A stretch of DNA of 64,000 bases from Flavihumibacter fluminis (lineage in GTDB: Bacteria; Bacteroidota; Bacteroidia; Chitinophagales; Chitinophagaceae): positions 1-64,000 of the forward strand of contig NZ_JAKEVY010000001.1 of NCBI RefSeq assembly GCF_021491375.1, in the 5' to 3' direction. The notes under the pieces are model-generated. The model had not been told where the DNA came from and did no database searches. It saw only the letters and a list, made by a program, of their open reading frames with translations. Shown piece after piece: positions 27,527 through 36,872 of this stretch. The position numbers and the translations under genes were made by a program. Positions within the stretch are counted from its first letter, which is position 1; every line of letters begins with the position of its first letter.

Positions 27527-28726
27527 TTATGAGTTGGCTGGGATTTCTTTTTGAATAATGATCCCTGATTTTTTGTCTTTCAGGATCAGTTTGGTAACAC
27601 CATTTGGTAAAATTTCCTTCTTCACAAGATCATATTGCTCGTTGTAGGAATTACTTGCTTTATCTGTTGCTGTTGCTTCCTCACCCCGCCAATCATCCAG
27701 CAAAACCGGTTCCCATCTTTTGGATTGAGCTGATAAAAAAGCAGCATCTAATATGGCATTCACCACATACCCGTCATAAAAGGTTTCCATTGGAGCGCGG
27801 TTTTCCTCGATGGCATCAAACATGTCAGAGAACATATGGGGATAACCTAATTCATGGGCTTCATCTCCTACCGGAAATAGCCAGCCTGCATGTTGTTCTG
27901 CTTTTTCTGCTACATAGCCCTGTTTGTTTCCTGCCACATACATCTCAAAGCCGGTTCGTAAAAAACTGTTCAGCCAGATAGAACCTTCAGTTCCCATAAC
28001 TTCATCCCGTAGGTCCATTCCTCCCCGGAAGGTCCAGCTCACTTCAAACTGACTGATTGCACCATTGGCATATTTTACAAGCCCGATGGCATGATCTTCT
28101 GCATCAATTGGATGAACCTGTGTGTCAGACCAGCACATGACTTCAACCGGACGAATCGTTTTTCCGATAAGATTTCTACCAATTTCCACACAATGACAGG
28201 CCAGGTCTATGATTGCACCTCCACCAGATAGTTCCTTGTTCCAGAACCAGTCGCTATGCGGACCCGGATGTGCTTCCCTGGATTTTGTCCATAAAACTTT
28301 TCCAATCGCGCCATTCGAAACAGCTTCAATTGATTTAAGCATTTTGGGAGTATAACACAGGTCCTCCAGGTAACCGGCAAAAACTCCTGCTTTCTCCACA
28401 CAGTCGAGCATGAACTTCGCTTCCTTAGCCGTCCTGCCCAATGGTTTGGTACATAGAACATGTTTCCCTGCACGGGCCGCTAACTCAACTGCTTTGGCAT
28501 GCAGATGATTGGGCAATGCGATCACCACCACCTCTGTATCGGGATGATTGATAGCCGCTTCCATATCATCGGTGCCATGGGAAAGCTGATAATCTCTGGC
28601 AAATTGCTCAGCTGTTTGTTGAGTTCTTGAATACACCAGGTGAATCCGGTCTTTTCTCCTTTGGGAATGAAGTGCAGTAGCATAAAATCTGGCGATAAAG
28701 CCCGCACCAAGCATGGCAATTTTCAT
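27527..28726 (-). CDS. Gfo/Idh/MocA-family oxidoreductase
   Basis: NAD(P)-dependent dehydrogenase of 399 residues, cytoplasmic. The Rossmann fold opens with [15 protein letters not shown] (residues about 5-19). The conserved lysine motif, usually EKP, appears as [12 protein letters not shown] near residues 93-104. The C-terminal substrate domain contains [17 protein letters not shown] with the catalytic-site Asp and His. Substrate unknown, with typical members acting on sugars, inositols or their derivatives. First gene of the operon with the PhyH oxygenase. A direct-repeat copy (TTTATTCAAA) lies 33 bp upstream of its start. Confidence 0.88.
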   Translation of the reverse strand: MKIAMLGAGFIARFYATALHSQRRKDRIHLVYSRTQQTAEQFARDYQLSHGTDDMEAAINHPDTEVVVIALPNHLHAKAVELAARAGKHVLCTKPLGRTAKEAKFMLDCVEKAGVFAGYLEDLCYTPKMLKSIEAVSNGAIGKVLWTKSREAHPGPHSDWFWNKELSGGGAIIDLACHCVEIGRNLIGKTIRPVEVMCWSDTQVHPIDAEDHAIGLVKYANGAISQFEVSWTFRGGMDLRDEVMGTEGSIWLNSFLRTGFEMYVAGNKQGYVAEKAEQHAGWLFPVGDEAHELGYPHMFSDMFDAIEENRAPMETFYDGYVVNAILDAAFLSAQSKRWEPVLLDDWRGEEATATDKASNSYNEQYDLVKKEILPNGVTKLILKDKKSGIIIQKEIPANS

Positions 28727-28758
28727 AAGCAGAAAGCATTCGTATTACATAGTTAAAC

Positions 28759-28847
28759 TTTATTCAAATAATTCTGAAACGGTTTTTTGTTCTTTACCTA
28801 AACTATATTAGCAGAATATTGTAGGATATAGGCCAATTTTATTCAAA
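28759..28847. promoter_or_regulatory. Direct-repeat pair in the AraC/Gfo-Idh-MocA divergent region
   Basis: TTTATTCAAA occurs at 28759-28768 and again at 28838-28847, the second just before the araC-type start codon. The sites could bind the AraC-family protein for control of both directions, but the repeats are short and AT-rich. Confidence 0.3.
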
Positions 28848-28849
28848 AT

Positions 28850-29716
28850 ATGTTAGGTACACGTCCAATTGTTCAAAAGTTGCCCTTAGCCAGTGAAACT
28901 TCCTTCATTGCTAAAACCTTTCGTACTCCTTATTTTGAAACACCCTGGCACCAGCATGTGGAATATGAAATTGCCTTGTTTAAAGAGGGACATGGAATGT
29001 GTTTTGTTGGCAACTATGTGGGTGAGTTTAAGGAAGGTGATATTTTTCTGATTGGTTCAAATGTGCCGCATGCATTTTACAAAGCGGAGGGACTGGAAGT
29101 GGCCAGTTCCATGGTGGTACAGTTTAAAGAAGATTTCTGGGGTAAAGATTTTCTGCGGATCCCGGAGAACCTGCTCATCAAAAATCTGCTCGATGCGTCT
29201 ATGCAGGGTATTCAGCTTACAGGTTCCGGAATGAAAAAATTAGCCAGTCTGCTCAATCAGCTGGAAGCTGATCAGGGCATTAGCAGATTGCTAACCCTGC
29301 TGCAATGTTTAAAATTGATGGAGGAATCCTGTGAAAAAAACTACCTATCTACTCAACAGCAGTTTACCCGGAATGATAAATACAAACAGCGCTTGGATGA
29401 TGTGTTTGATTTTACCATCCGGAACTTTCAGCAACGAATAACCCTGGAAGAAGTGGCTGATATTGCACATATGACCGTAACCGCCTTTTGCCGCTATTTC
29501 AAAAAATCAACCCAGAAGTCCTATGTTCAGTTTCTTACAGAGGTCAGGATTGGTTATGCCTGCCAACAGTTACAGGGAACCGATAAAACCATTTTGGAAA
29601 TCAGTTACGATAGCGGCTTCAATTCACCGGTAAATTTCAATAAGCAGTTTTACAAATTGAAAAAAACGACTCCGCGAGATTTCAGATCCAGCTTCTTAAA
29701 GCAGTTGGGTAAATAA
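28850..29716 (+). CDS. AraC-family transcriptional regulator with cupin sensor
   Basis: 288-residue cytoplasmic regulator. An N-terminal cupin-like ligand domain (about 20-110) has WHQHVEYEIALF and the GEFKEGDIFLIGSNVPHAF barrel strands. Two helix-turn-helix units follow at the C-terminus (about 185-285): ITLEEVADIAHMTVTAFCRY and the signature ISYDSGFNSPVNFNKQFYKL. Such regulators usually sense a sugar and activate nearby genes. The divergent oxidoreductase/oxygenase pair is the likely target, and the convergent GH127-type gene might also be. Confidence 0.9.
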   Translation: MLGTRPIVQKLPLASETSFIAKTFRTPYFETPWHQHVEYEIALFKEGHGMCFVGNYVGEFKEGDIFLIGSNVPHAFYKAEGLEVASSMVVQFKEDFWGKDFLRIPENLLIKNLLDASMQGIQLTGSGMKKLASLLNQLEADQGISRLLTLLQCLKLMEESCEKNYLSTQQQFTRNDKYKQRLDDVFDFTIRNFQQRITLEEVADIAHMTVTAFCRYFKKSTQKSYVQFLTEVRIGYACQQLQGTDKTILEISYDSGFNSPVNFNKQFYKLKKTTPRDFRSSFLKQLGK

Positions 29717-29723
29717 CCTGGGT

Positions 29724-32700
29724 TTATTTAAGATTAACATCCAGGTAAACAGAATGACGCCCATAACTTTCAGAAAACGGTTTGAATAGCACTCCGTCAA
29801 TGGTGAACTCCAGTTTCTTTGGATCACCCTGGATGGATTGGCTGATGTCTTTTGCATTGAGCGTAACTTTCCGCCATTCTTTCCTCGCTTCCGGTTCCTG
29901 TGCGGCTAATAATACCGGACCATAAAAAAGACTCGCAATATTCTGTTGATCCATTACCGGATCCAGGTGAAACTGAAAGGGCATTTTTACCTCGATGGTA
30001 TCACCGGATTTCCAGGTTCTGCTGAGTTTGACATAGGTTCCCGGTTTGGCTTCCAACGGCTGGATTTTACCATTGATTTTTATTTTGAACCCTTGGGTAG
30101 CCCATCCTGGTACCCGTAGGAATAGATCAAATTTTCCATTACCCGTTACCGTTAGGAGTGTCTGGTCCTCTTTAGGAAAACTGGTACGCTGCTGAATTTC
30201 TATGTTTCTTTCTGACCACTTGAGTGTGGATGGAATGAAAAGATTTACATAAAGCGACTGGTTGTCAACAGACTTTAAGTAGATAGCCTGTTGCAATTTG
30301 GTATTGCTTTCAATCGCTGTACCATTACAGCAAGTAAAGCCGGTCATGTTGGCATTACCAAATTGTTTGATGGAGCCGGGGTTAAGGGGTACATGGTAGG
30401 TATTAGCCGGACTGTTCTCCGCCACAGAAGCCAGTATATGATTGTACAGGGCGCGTTCGTAATAATCCATGTACTCCCCCTGCTGATTAAACAAAAACAG
30501 TTTATTGGTCAGCTTGAGCATGTTATAAGTAGCACAGGTTTCATTTTGTCCGCCTGTAGAAAAACCGTTTTCATAGAGGGTTCCAGGCTGACTGATAAAA
30601 CACTCTGCATTGGCAGGATTACGAGCTCCTGCAACGCCTCCGATGCTGTACATGTAATCATGATAGGCTTTGTACCAGAAATTATCAGCGATTTGGTAGT
30701 ATTCCGGATTTTGAGTTGCCATATACATTTCAATACTTCCAACAATTTGTGGAATGTGCTGATTGGCGTGTAAACCACGGAACAGATCTACATTTTTTGC
30801 GAGCCCGTGTGTATGATGGGAGTCCCCATAAAACAGTTTGATATTATCAAATAACTGCGCTGCTTTGAGGTGATTGCTTTTGTTCGTGATGGTATACATC
30901 CTTGCCATCACCTCATTCATCCCACCATATTCACCTGCGATATAGGTATTCCATATTTTGATCAGCGTATCAGTTGGTAATTTACTAAGCCGCGAATACA
31001 CCCAATCCCCCATACCGCTTGCCACTTCCAATGCTTTTTTATTGCCACTTACTTCATAAACATCGAGTAGTCCGGCCAGGATTTTATGCAGTGTATAATA
31101 AGGCGCCCAAACCTGGTTGATTTGGCCGCCGTATTTGGCACCCTGTTCCAGCATTATAAACTGATCCGGTGGATAGGCGCTGATAAATCCCTTACCCCAA
31201 TTCCAATAATCGGTTCGTATACCTTCATCACTGAGGTCGGAATTATACCCCGTTTTTCCAGGGCCGGGAGGAACGGCGGCTGGATCAGCTACTGCAGCTC
31301 CGCCACTTTCTTTGGGTTTGCCTGATAATTGCGATAATTCATAGAGTGTTTCCACCAGCTGGTCCATTTTCTGGGCAAAGTTGGCCTGCAGCGATTTGTC
31401 ATAACCCGTGCTGGCATAAGCTTGCGCGATGGCCGTAAGATAGTGGCCCGTTGCATGTCCTCTTAATTTAGTATCGCGACTGTCCCACACCCCCAACGGT
31501 TTGGCACCTTCGGGTTGTGATTGGCCAAACGCATGGCGAAACATGTACAAAAATGAATTAGGGTCAGTATTAGCTAGGGAGTTGATGAACTTGTCCCGGT
31601 TCTCTATGAATTGGGTCGTTTGTCCCTCTGCGTTAGTTTGTAGAAAAACCTCGTTCAGCTTAAAACTTTCCAGTTTGGCTTTGGGCGTTTTAGCAGGAAG
31701 GTTTTCTTTTACAGTTACTACCGCTTTGGGTTGCAGGGTGGTGCCTGAAATGCGACCGGTAATGGTATAGGTGCCCGGTTTTAGAACAGTTGAATTATCA
31801 ATATCGGCCGGCCAGATCACTTTCACTTTGGGTCCTTTCACTCCGCTTCTGTATGTGCCCTTTAAGTAAGCGGGTAAACGGGGTAAATTTCCCGTGCTGG
31901 TTTCAACTGCTACATCTTCCACTTTTACTAAATAAGGCATGTAGAGTTGAGGGTGATCTGCTGAGAATTTGGGAAGTTCTTCTGCCTGTTTCCGAACATT
32001 TACGGCACCATCATTCATTCCACGTTGTGCATTGGTAAAGATGCCGGTTACCTGAGCAGTGCTCAAAGGAACACGGTAAATCCGGAAATCATGCAGCAAG
32101 GCATTTAAATTGGATCCTGTTGTTTTAATTGATTTGCCGATATATACAGATTGGTTATCTTCATCCTGTAGCCCCTGTAGCTTGCTAAAATCTGTCGGGA
32201 GGCCTTTCCCCTCTCCCACCTGTTTACCATTTACATAGGTAAACAAGGATTTGGAAGCAAGGTCAATTACAATTGCCAGGTGTGTCCATTTATTCAATTC
32301 GATAGCAGGTGCAAGTTGTATTGGTTCAATAGAAAAATATTGGGTACCCTCTTTGCCAAATGCGAAAAGAGTTTGTCCGGGTTCCATAGAGTGCAATTGA
32401 ATCCAGGTGGAAATACTGAAGGATTCCATGTCCTTGAGAACATCAGCGGGAACTGATACAAAAGACTGGTTCGTTCCCCGGAGTGAAAGAACTTTTCCAA
32501 AACGAGGATCGTTGAGGAATGGTGTATTTGTATCAGAGATACCGGCGTGTAAATTATTTCTCGACCAATCCCTGGTATTTCCTTTAAAAATATAGCGGGC
32601 TATCAATCCGGTTTCGCCAATGCCATCTAATATCTGATCACCATTCTGTGCCAAAGCGATGGTAACCTGCTGAACAAGCAGTACAAGTAAGAGGCTTCCA

Positions 32701-32726
32701 CGTAAGAAAAGTTGAAACGTTTTCAT
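29724..32726 (-). CDS. Multidomain GH127/GH146-type beta-L-arabinofuranosidase (DUF1680)
   Basis: Secreted glycoside hydrolase of 1000 residues with a signal peptide ending in ALAQ. An N-terminal LamG-like concanavalin domain (about 40-235) is followed by a bacterial Ig-like domain with WPADIDNSTVLKPGTYTITG (about 265-345), then the (alpha/alpha)6 catalytic domain (about 350-870) and a beta-sandwich end. The zinc/thiolate catalytic set of the family is visible: Glu and Cys in NETCATYNMLK and the paired Cys of FTCCNGT. The expected activity is release of beta-linked L-arabinofuranose from plant glycans. No SusC/SusD pair is next to it; the only regulator nearby is the convergent AraC gene. Confidence 0.87.
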   Translation of the reverse strand: MKTFQLFLRGSLLLVLLVQQVTIALAQNGDQILDGIGETGLIARYIFKGNTRDWSRNNLHAGISDTNTPFLNDPRFGKVLSLRGTNQSFVSVPADVLKDMESFSISTWIQLHSMEPGQTLFAFGKEGTQYFSIEPIQLAPAIELNKWTHLAIVIDLASKSLFTYVNGKQVGEGKGLPTDFSKLQGLQDEDNQSVYIGKSIKTTGSNLNALLHDFRIYRVPLSTAQVTGIFTNAQRGMNDGAVNVRKQAEELPKFSADHPQLYMPYLVKVEDVAVETSTGNLPRLPAYLKGTYRSGVKGPKVKVIWPADIDNSTVLKPGTYTITGRISGTTLQPKAVVTVKENLPAKTPKAKLESFKLNEVFLQTNAEGQTTQFIENRDKFINSLANTDPNSFLYMFRHAFGQSQPEGAKPLGVWDSRDTKLRGHATGHYLTAIAQAYASTGYDKSLQANFAQKMDQLVETLYELSQLSGKPKESGGAAVADPAAVPPGPGKTGYNSDLSDEGIRTDYWNWGKGFISAYPPDQFIMLEQGAKYGGQINQVWAPYYTLHKILAGLLDVYEVSGNKKALEVASGMGDWVYSRLSKLPTDTLIKIWNTYIAGEYGGMNEVMARMYTITNKSNHLKAAQLFDNIKLFYGDSHHTHGLAKNVDLFRGLHANQHIPQIVGSIEMYMATQNPEYYQIADNFWYKAYHDYMYSIGGVAGARNPANAECFISQPGTLYENGFSTGGQNETCATYNMLKLTNKLFLFNQQGEYMDYYERALYNHILASVAENSPANTYHVPLNPGSIKQFGNANMTGFTCCNGTAIESNTKLQQAIYLKSVDNQSLYVNLFIPSTLKWSERNIEIQQRTSFPKEDQTLLTVTGNGKFDLFLRVPGWATQGFKIKINGKIQPLEAKPGTYVKLSRTWKSGDTIEVKMPFQFHLDPVMDQQNIASLFYGPVLLAAQEPEARKEWRKVTLNAKDISQSIQGDPKKLEFTIDGVLFKPFSESYGRHSVYLDVNLK

Positions 32727-32895
32727 GCACCTAAGCTAGGAAGAACCGGGAAGGTCGGTTGGACCTATTTTAACCTTTGCTCAAATGATTTTAACAGGGT
32801 TAAATTGGCACGCACTGCGTTTTATCTGTATTTATTCATTGAGGGTTACGACTCTCCAGATTGCATATGAATTGGTTCGCACTGGTCAGGAGGAG

Positions 32896-33174
32896 TTATT
32901 TTCGATGAGGTTTGCGGTAGATTTTGCCGATGCGAATGTTGTATCGGTTGTTGCGGGTGGTAAAGCCATCAAAACCAGTGATCATTCTGCGTGCATCTGT
33001 GTTGTACCCATTGATAAATTCGATGCGGTCATAACTCCTGCGCTTACCGTTTTCGTCAAAGAGTCGACTTGTCCAGAAAGGTGTTACTTCCCGGTACTCA
33101 ATGGTCTTTTCTCCGGATGCAATCTCATCGAAGTACTGTCCTTTGATCACTATTTTAAGGGAGTTTATGGGCAT
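32896..33174 (-). CDS. ASCH-domain protein
   Basis: Small protein of 92 residues. The N-terminal KIVIKGQYFDEIASGEKTIE followed by YREVTPFW matches the start of ASCH domains, which are beta-barrel RNA-binding or nuclease-like folds frequent on phages and plasmids. The C-terminus YNIRIGKI fits the last strand. Function unknown; proposed roles are RNA binding or nucleotide modification. It starts the AT-richer accessory block and faces no obvious partner. A longer opposite-strand reading over this region has no recognisable features. Confidence 0.75.
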   Translation of the reverse strand: MPINSLKIVIKGQYFDEIASGEKTIEYREVTPFWTSRLFDENGKRRSYDRIEFINGYNTDARRMITGFDGFTTRNNRYNIRIGKIYRKPHRK

Positions 33175-33267
33175 ATAATTAAAACTTTACGAGTATTTTT
33201 TATCAGCAAAATCATCGGGCGTTTAGAGAGCGATTCTTTGATGCTTACTCATATATGTTCTTTCTAA

Positions 33268-33846
33268 TCAACTGTCCGCCATTATTTTAGCGATAATCCC
33301 TAATGCTAGCACAATAATAAAGAAGACGACGATAAAAGTTGTGTCGTGGTCTTCAGGTTCGCTCTTCTGAGTCTTTGAATCGCCCTTCAGTTCTCCCTGG
33401 TCTTTACTGCTAACATGAATTGTTTCACCAGATTCAAGACTAACTCCTTTAACAGCTCCAATACTTCTTTCCTTACGTTTGAGGTAGTCTTCTAAGTTCA
33501 AATCAGGAATCACCCGTTCGTTAACTAATATAAAAGGTATGTCAGTAGTACCATCCTTTTTTAGGATCAGCACCCCTTCATCGATGAATGCATGATTCAA
33601 TAAAAGTTTTTCAACGGTTGTGTCTATCAGCAGTGAGCGAGCAGCCGATATGTACTTCCACGTACCGAGTATCACAGATCCATTTACGGAAAGCACGAGC
33701 TCGTTAGGTCTCATGAAGATGTACTGATGTCTGTTCCCGGATTCATCTGTAAATATCCAGGGTTGGTCTATGAACAACTCCTGTTGATCCAGAGATTTAC
33801 TGATTGCTTCGAGCCGGGGAAGAAGATTTTTAAGCCAAACAAGCAT
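33268..33846 (-). CDS. Hypothetical protein with C-terminal membrane anchor
   Basis: 192 residues, not recognised. The first ~115 residues are a soluble mixed alpha/beta region (WIFTDESGNRHQYIFMRPNE, later VNGSVILGTWKYI) that reads like a compact beta-rich domain. A charged, Lys/Glu/Ser-rich linker follows (about 130-168). The protein ends in one transmembrane helix (FIVVFFIIVLALGIIAKIMA), so it is likely tail-anchored with the domain in the cytoplasm. No neighbour on the same strand clarifies its role. Confidence 0.7.
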   Translation of the reverse strand: MLVWLKNLLPRLEAISKSLDQQELFIDQPWIFTDESGNRHQYIFMRPNELVLSVNGSVILGTWKYISAARSLLIDTTVEKLLLNHAFIDEGVLILKKDGTTDIPFILVNERVIPDLNLEDYLKRKERSIGAVKGVSLESGETIHVSSKDQGELKGDSKTQKSEPEDHDTTFIVVFFIIVLALGIIAKIMADS

Positions 33847-34019
33847 AAGCTGAATTTATGAAAAACTTTCTTCGGAGTAATCATCGTGGTCAGGGAAACT
33901 CTCACTTCCTTGATTGGTCGGGTATTTTTAAGGTGGGAATCCCCCTATCCCCACTGGTAAGAAATGCAAACGCATGAAATTCAAAGTTCCACAATTAAGC
34001 ACCGGTTTAATGGAGCAAT

Positions 34020-34304
34020 ATGGGGAGCAAATTCACTCATTTTCTATTCCTTTCTGAAATATTGTCAGCCATGATCAAACAGACTGCAGCAGCTTTGCTG
34101 GATAAGCCAATTCAAATTTCTATATACTGGTACCGGCCTTTATGGTTTCATACATTTCGCAAAAAACAATCAGAGCGCACCTTTGCTATCCACCCTCCTT
34201 TCCTTGGGACACTGATACAATTTTCAGAGATTCTGGATGATGTTGAAAATGATTTCCCATCACCCAAAGGCCTAAGCATGGAAAAAAATATACTGGTTTG
34301 CTGA
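34020..34304 (+). CDS. Hypothetical protein, possible phage-derived fragment
   Basis: 94 residues (IYWYRPLWFHTFRKKQSERT, then FAIHPPFLGTLIQFSEIL). Not recognised with certainty. The frame runs directly into the next coding segment: its last codons cover an A7 tract at 34282-34288, after which the adjacent frame stays open for another ~155 codons. Another open segment in a third frame begins with an ATG at 33974 and overlaps the start of this one. This arrangement suggests either a decayed gene or a frameshifted phage-type pair (tail assembly chaperones do this), but no other phage structural gene is present. Confidence 0.4.
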   Translation: MGSKFTHFLFLSEILSAMIKQTAAALLDKPIQISIYWYRPLWFHTFRKKQSERTFAIHPPFLGTLIQFSEILDDVENDFPSPKGLSMEKNILVC

Positions 34305-34755
34305 AAGGCATTGTTTCTCTCTGGCAACAATTGCAGCCCTGGCTATTCAAAACAAACAGGAGCAGCTTCCGGATCCTTTAATCCGCCAGCTGGAGGGGAA
34401 TATCAAACCGTATGAATTAATCAGGCTTTACAATGCTCTGGCCGATTTGATCGATGTTAGTACTTTTTACCAGTTCTATCACCTTCATAGAAAGCAGGAT
34501 CCGGATGAGGATAAATCTGAGAGCAGTCCAGGAACCAAAACACTTTGGGGTGTGATCGGTGGGATGATCAAATATTTTCGCTTTTCCTGGAATGAAATCA
34601 TTTGGGAAATCAGCTACCGAAATATTATGATGCTGTCTGCAACCATTCCCAACTACAAAACAAAAAAGGATAAAAAGGAAACCTCTGAAGTGATTCAAGA
34701 TAGGGAGTTGAATTCTGGGGAAGATCTGGTGAGTTTTTTGGGATTGAAAATTTAA
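34278..34755 (+). pseudogene. Frameshifted continuation ORF, possible phage tail-chaperone-like protein
   Basis: The ATG at 34278 reaches a stop nine codons later in its own frame. Skipping one base (or slipping back two) in the A7 tract at 34282-34288 opens about 155 codons to the stop at 34753-34755. The product would begin MEKIYWFAERHCFSL and contain WGVIGGMIKYFRFSW and EISYRNIMMLSATIP. Trp/Phe-rich segments of this kind resemble tail assembly chaperones of Bacteroidota prophages, but that is recollection, not proof. It could be an indel mutation, a sequencing error in the homopolymer or a programmed shift. Confidence 0.4.
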
Positions 34756-34768
34756 TGTGATTGACGTA

Positions 34769-35641
34769 TTAGGCTGGAATATTATAGAAACCGCCCTTTA
34801 AAAAACTTTTAATAATCATTTTTTCCTTTGTCTTATCTTTCCCTTCGAGAGGTTTCATGAAATAAAATAAATAATTTTCTGATCTATTATGTTTATAGAC
34901 AATCGTATCAGTATTGAATTTGCCTGAAATTTCATTTTGATAACTATATGCAAAAACTACAAAGCACTCATAAAATTTCTGTGCAGTTTCACATGGAATG
35001 ACGGTGTCTATAGAACCGAAAGTAATTGGATTATTTATTGTAAGATCTACCAGTTCATTTCTCCAGCTGGTGTAACCATAAAAACCTTCAAATTTCCCAT
35101 TGTTTTCATGAATGAATCCAACCTTACCAGAAAAGTTTTTTGCTGGGATTTGACTTAGATTTTCAATGTAATATTTAAAGGTTGAAAGGCATGGAGCTTG
35201 TTCATCATTCCCGGGTGGCGATGAAAAGTAATCTTTAAGTCTAAGTCGAACGAATGGCTGATTGATTTTATTGAAATATTCAGTTTGTTGAAGTGTAGCT
35301 TGTAGTAGGTTGAATGTGTTTAATTGGGTAGAATCGATGCTCTGATTTGTATTCTTTATTTCGTTAATAACTTCATCTTGCTTTTCGATAAGATTTGTGA
35401 TTTTTACAAGCAAATCTTTTTGACTATTGTCTGATAATGTTAGAATAAGTGCCCATATAGCCAGTAGAACTGGCACAATGAAACTTAACCATTGTGCCCA
35501 TAATGGAAGAGATTTGTTCGATTTTGTAGAAACCAATTCAACTTTCAAAGGAGGATCAATCACTGCCACCGATTTAGGGATATTTAATTCCTTTTTTGAT
35601 TGGTTTTTATCCGTAGGTTTTTCCTGTCTGTTTTCTGCCAT
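34769..35641 (-). CDS. Hypothetical single-pass membrane protein
   Basis: 290 residues, not recognised. A basic, hydrophilic N-terminus (about 1-45) precedes one transmembrane helix (LSFIVPVLLAIWALILTL, about 52-70). A predicted coiled coil follows (LLVKITNLIEKQDEVINEIK), then a beta-rich C-terminal domain of about 150 residues. It resembles a membrane-anchored sensor or scaffold, with the domain likely outside the cytoplasm. AT-rich, like the surrounding island, with stop codons facing the frameshifted ORF at 34755. Confidence 0.7.
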   Translation of the reverse strand: MAENRQEKPTDKNQSKKELNIPKSVAVIDPPLKVELVSTKSNKSLPLWAQWLSFIVPVLLAIWALILTLSDNSQKDLLVKITNLIEKQDEVINEIKNTNQSIDSTQLNTFNLLQATLQQTEYFNKINQPFVRLRLKDYFSSPPGNDEQAPCLSTFKYYIENLSQIPAKNFSGKVGFIHENNGKFEGFYGYTSWRNELVDLTINNPITFGSIDTVIPCETAQKFYECFVVFAYSYQNEISGKFNTDTIVYKHNRSENYLFYFMKPLEGKDKTKEKMIIKSFLKGGFYNIPA

Positions 35642-35785
35642 TGAATAAGGTTTGTTTATATGACGTAAAGATTTATGAATTATATCTCAGCCCAGGCCTT
35701 TCTCAGGCAAAGCTTGATGGATAAGCTGATCATTTTTGAGGTATTGAGGTTTGTAGCGTGGATCCTGATTTCATTCAAAATTAAA

Positions 35786-36250
35786 TCATTCCTTGGCCAA
35801 TTTTAAGTAATGCTCTGTATAATCTACCTCATAGCGGAATTCATCATAAGCTTTCTCATACACCTCCAACTCCTTCAACAATTTTGTTGTATTTGGACCT
35901 TTCATTCCAATCACAATTGATAATTTACTATTGAAACCAGGGATTACTTGAATACCGCTCAAAGTAATTTTGAATGGTCGATAAATCCGAAGCATTGTAG
36001 CGGTAAACACTTTAATCCGTTCGGTTCGTTGCCTGGAGTAAGACTTCAATCTGATATCATCGTCAGTTGTAAGATTACGATCACAGAAAACTGTGAAATA
36101 TTTTTCGATATTGCTGAGGTCATTATCAAATGGGGGTATATCGTACTCGTCAAGCTCCTTCAGCAATTCAGAAGACAATTCCGGGAATCGTTTCAGAGCA
36201 ATAATGCCTAACTGTAAAACCTGACCTTTTGAATAATGAAACCGGTTCAT
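35786..36250 (-). CDS. Hypothetical protein
   Basis: 154 residues, cytoplasmic, not recognised. Helical N-terminal half (FPELSSELLKELDEYDIPPF) and a basic, beta-rich second half (RQRTERIKVFTATMLRIYR, then LSIVIGMKG). No signal peptide, membrane segment or catalytic motif is visible. It is divergent from the coiled-coil protein gene at 36324, with 73 bp between the start codons, so the two may share a control region. Confidence 0.65.
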   Translation of the reverse strand: MNRFHYSKGQVLQLGIIALKRFPELSSELLKELDEYDIPPFDNDLSNIEKYFTVFCDRNLTTDDDIRLKSYSRQRTERIKVFTATMLRIYRPFKITLSGIQVIPGFNSKLSIVIGMKGPNTTKLLKELEVYEKAYDEFRYEVDYTEHYLKLAKE

Positions 36251-36323
36251 ATATGCAGAAAATTGAGTTTGGGTTGTATCCCAAATTTATAAATATTACT
36301 TTGGCCCAATCAAAACAGATTGC

Positions 36324-36872
36324 ATGAAATCCCTTCCTCAAGAAATGGCAGCTCAGTTCCTTGATGAACTTCTCCACGTTTCTAACTACAACGAGTATAT
36401 AAGCCGGTTTGATTCGGAATTATATTCTCTCCATGAAGAGTATGACCAAAAGATATTTTTGTCCATCGTGGCCTCCAAGGTTGAAGAGCAAAGGAAAGAG
36501 CATGAAAAGAAATGCACAGATCCAGTTTGCCCAAGTGACCTCGGTTATTTAAAGGTGAACAGCCATTTCCAGTACCTGATGAAGCAGCTTGGTATCCTCC
36601 AGGAAGATCAATTCAGCAGTGAAAACATAAATACCATTGTGGAACAGTTTGATAACCTGGTGAAAGCTTATGAGGCAATGGGGCAAGAGGTTGAAACTTT
36701 GAAGCGTGAGCTAAATGACTTGAAGGATCATTTCTTTCTGGGAAAGACACGATGGAGACAATTCTCCAAGGGCAAGTTTGGCGAAATGGTGACCAGTGGG
36801 CTTGTGAGTGAGGCTATTGCAAAGCCCATAGTAGACTTTTTTAATAAAGGCATTTCACAGCTGGGGTACTAA
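36324..36872 (+). CDS. Hypothetical coiled-coil protein
   Basis: 182 residues, not recognised. Mostly helical and acidic, with Cys pairs spaced CTDPVC at about 72-77 and a coiled-coil stretch (VEQFDNLVKAYEAMGQEVET) near 112-131. The C-terminal ~40 residues (GKFGEMVTSGLVSEAIAKPI) are more hydrophobic. No membrane helix is convincing. The island setting and absence of homology that can be named leave the function open. Confidence 0.68.
   Translation: MKSLPQEMAAQFLDELLHVSNYNEYISRFDSELYSLHEEYDQKIFLSIVASKVEEQRKEHEKKCTDPVCPSDLGYLKVNSHFQYLMKQLGILQEDQFSSENINTIVEQFDNLVKAYEAMGQEVETLKRELNDLKDHFFLGKTRWRQFSKGKFGEMVTSGLVSEAIAKPIVDFFNKGISQLGY

Noticed and set aside
32769-32804. TTTAACC/GGTTAAA inverted repeat upstream of the GH127-type gene
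   Set aside because: Arms of 7 bp with a 22-bp spacer in AT-rich DNA are too weak to call an operator.
32785-33267. 160-codon plus-strand ORF over the ASCH gene
   Set aside because: No recognisable feature; the minus-strand reading shows a clear ASCH start motif.
32727-34019. Second copy of the tRNA-Pro 3' end (att site) at the left border of the island
   Set aside because: Reading the region by eye for the T-arm and acceptor sequence gave no match, so borders remain undefined.
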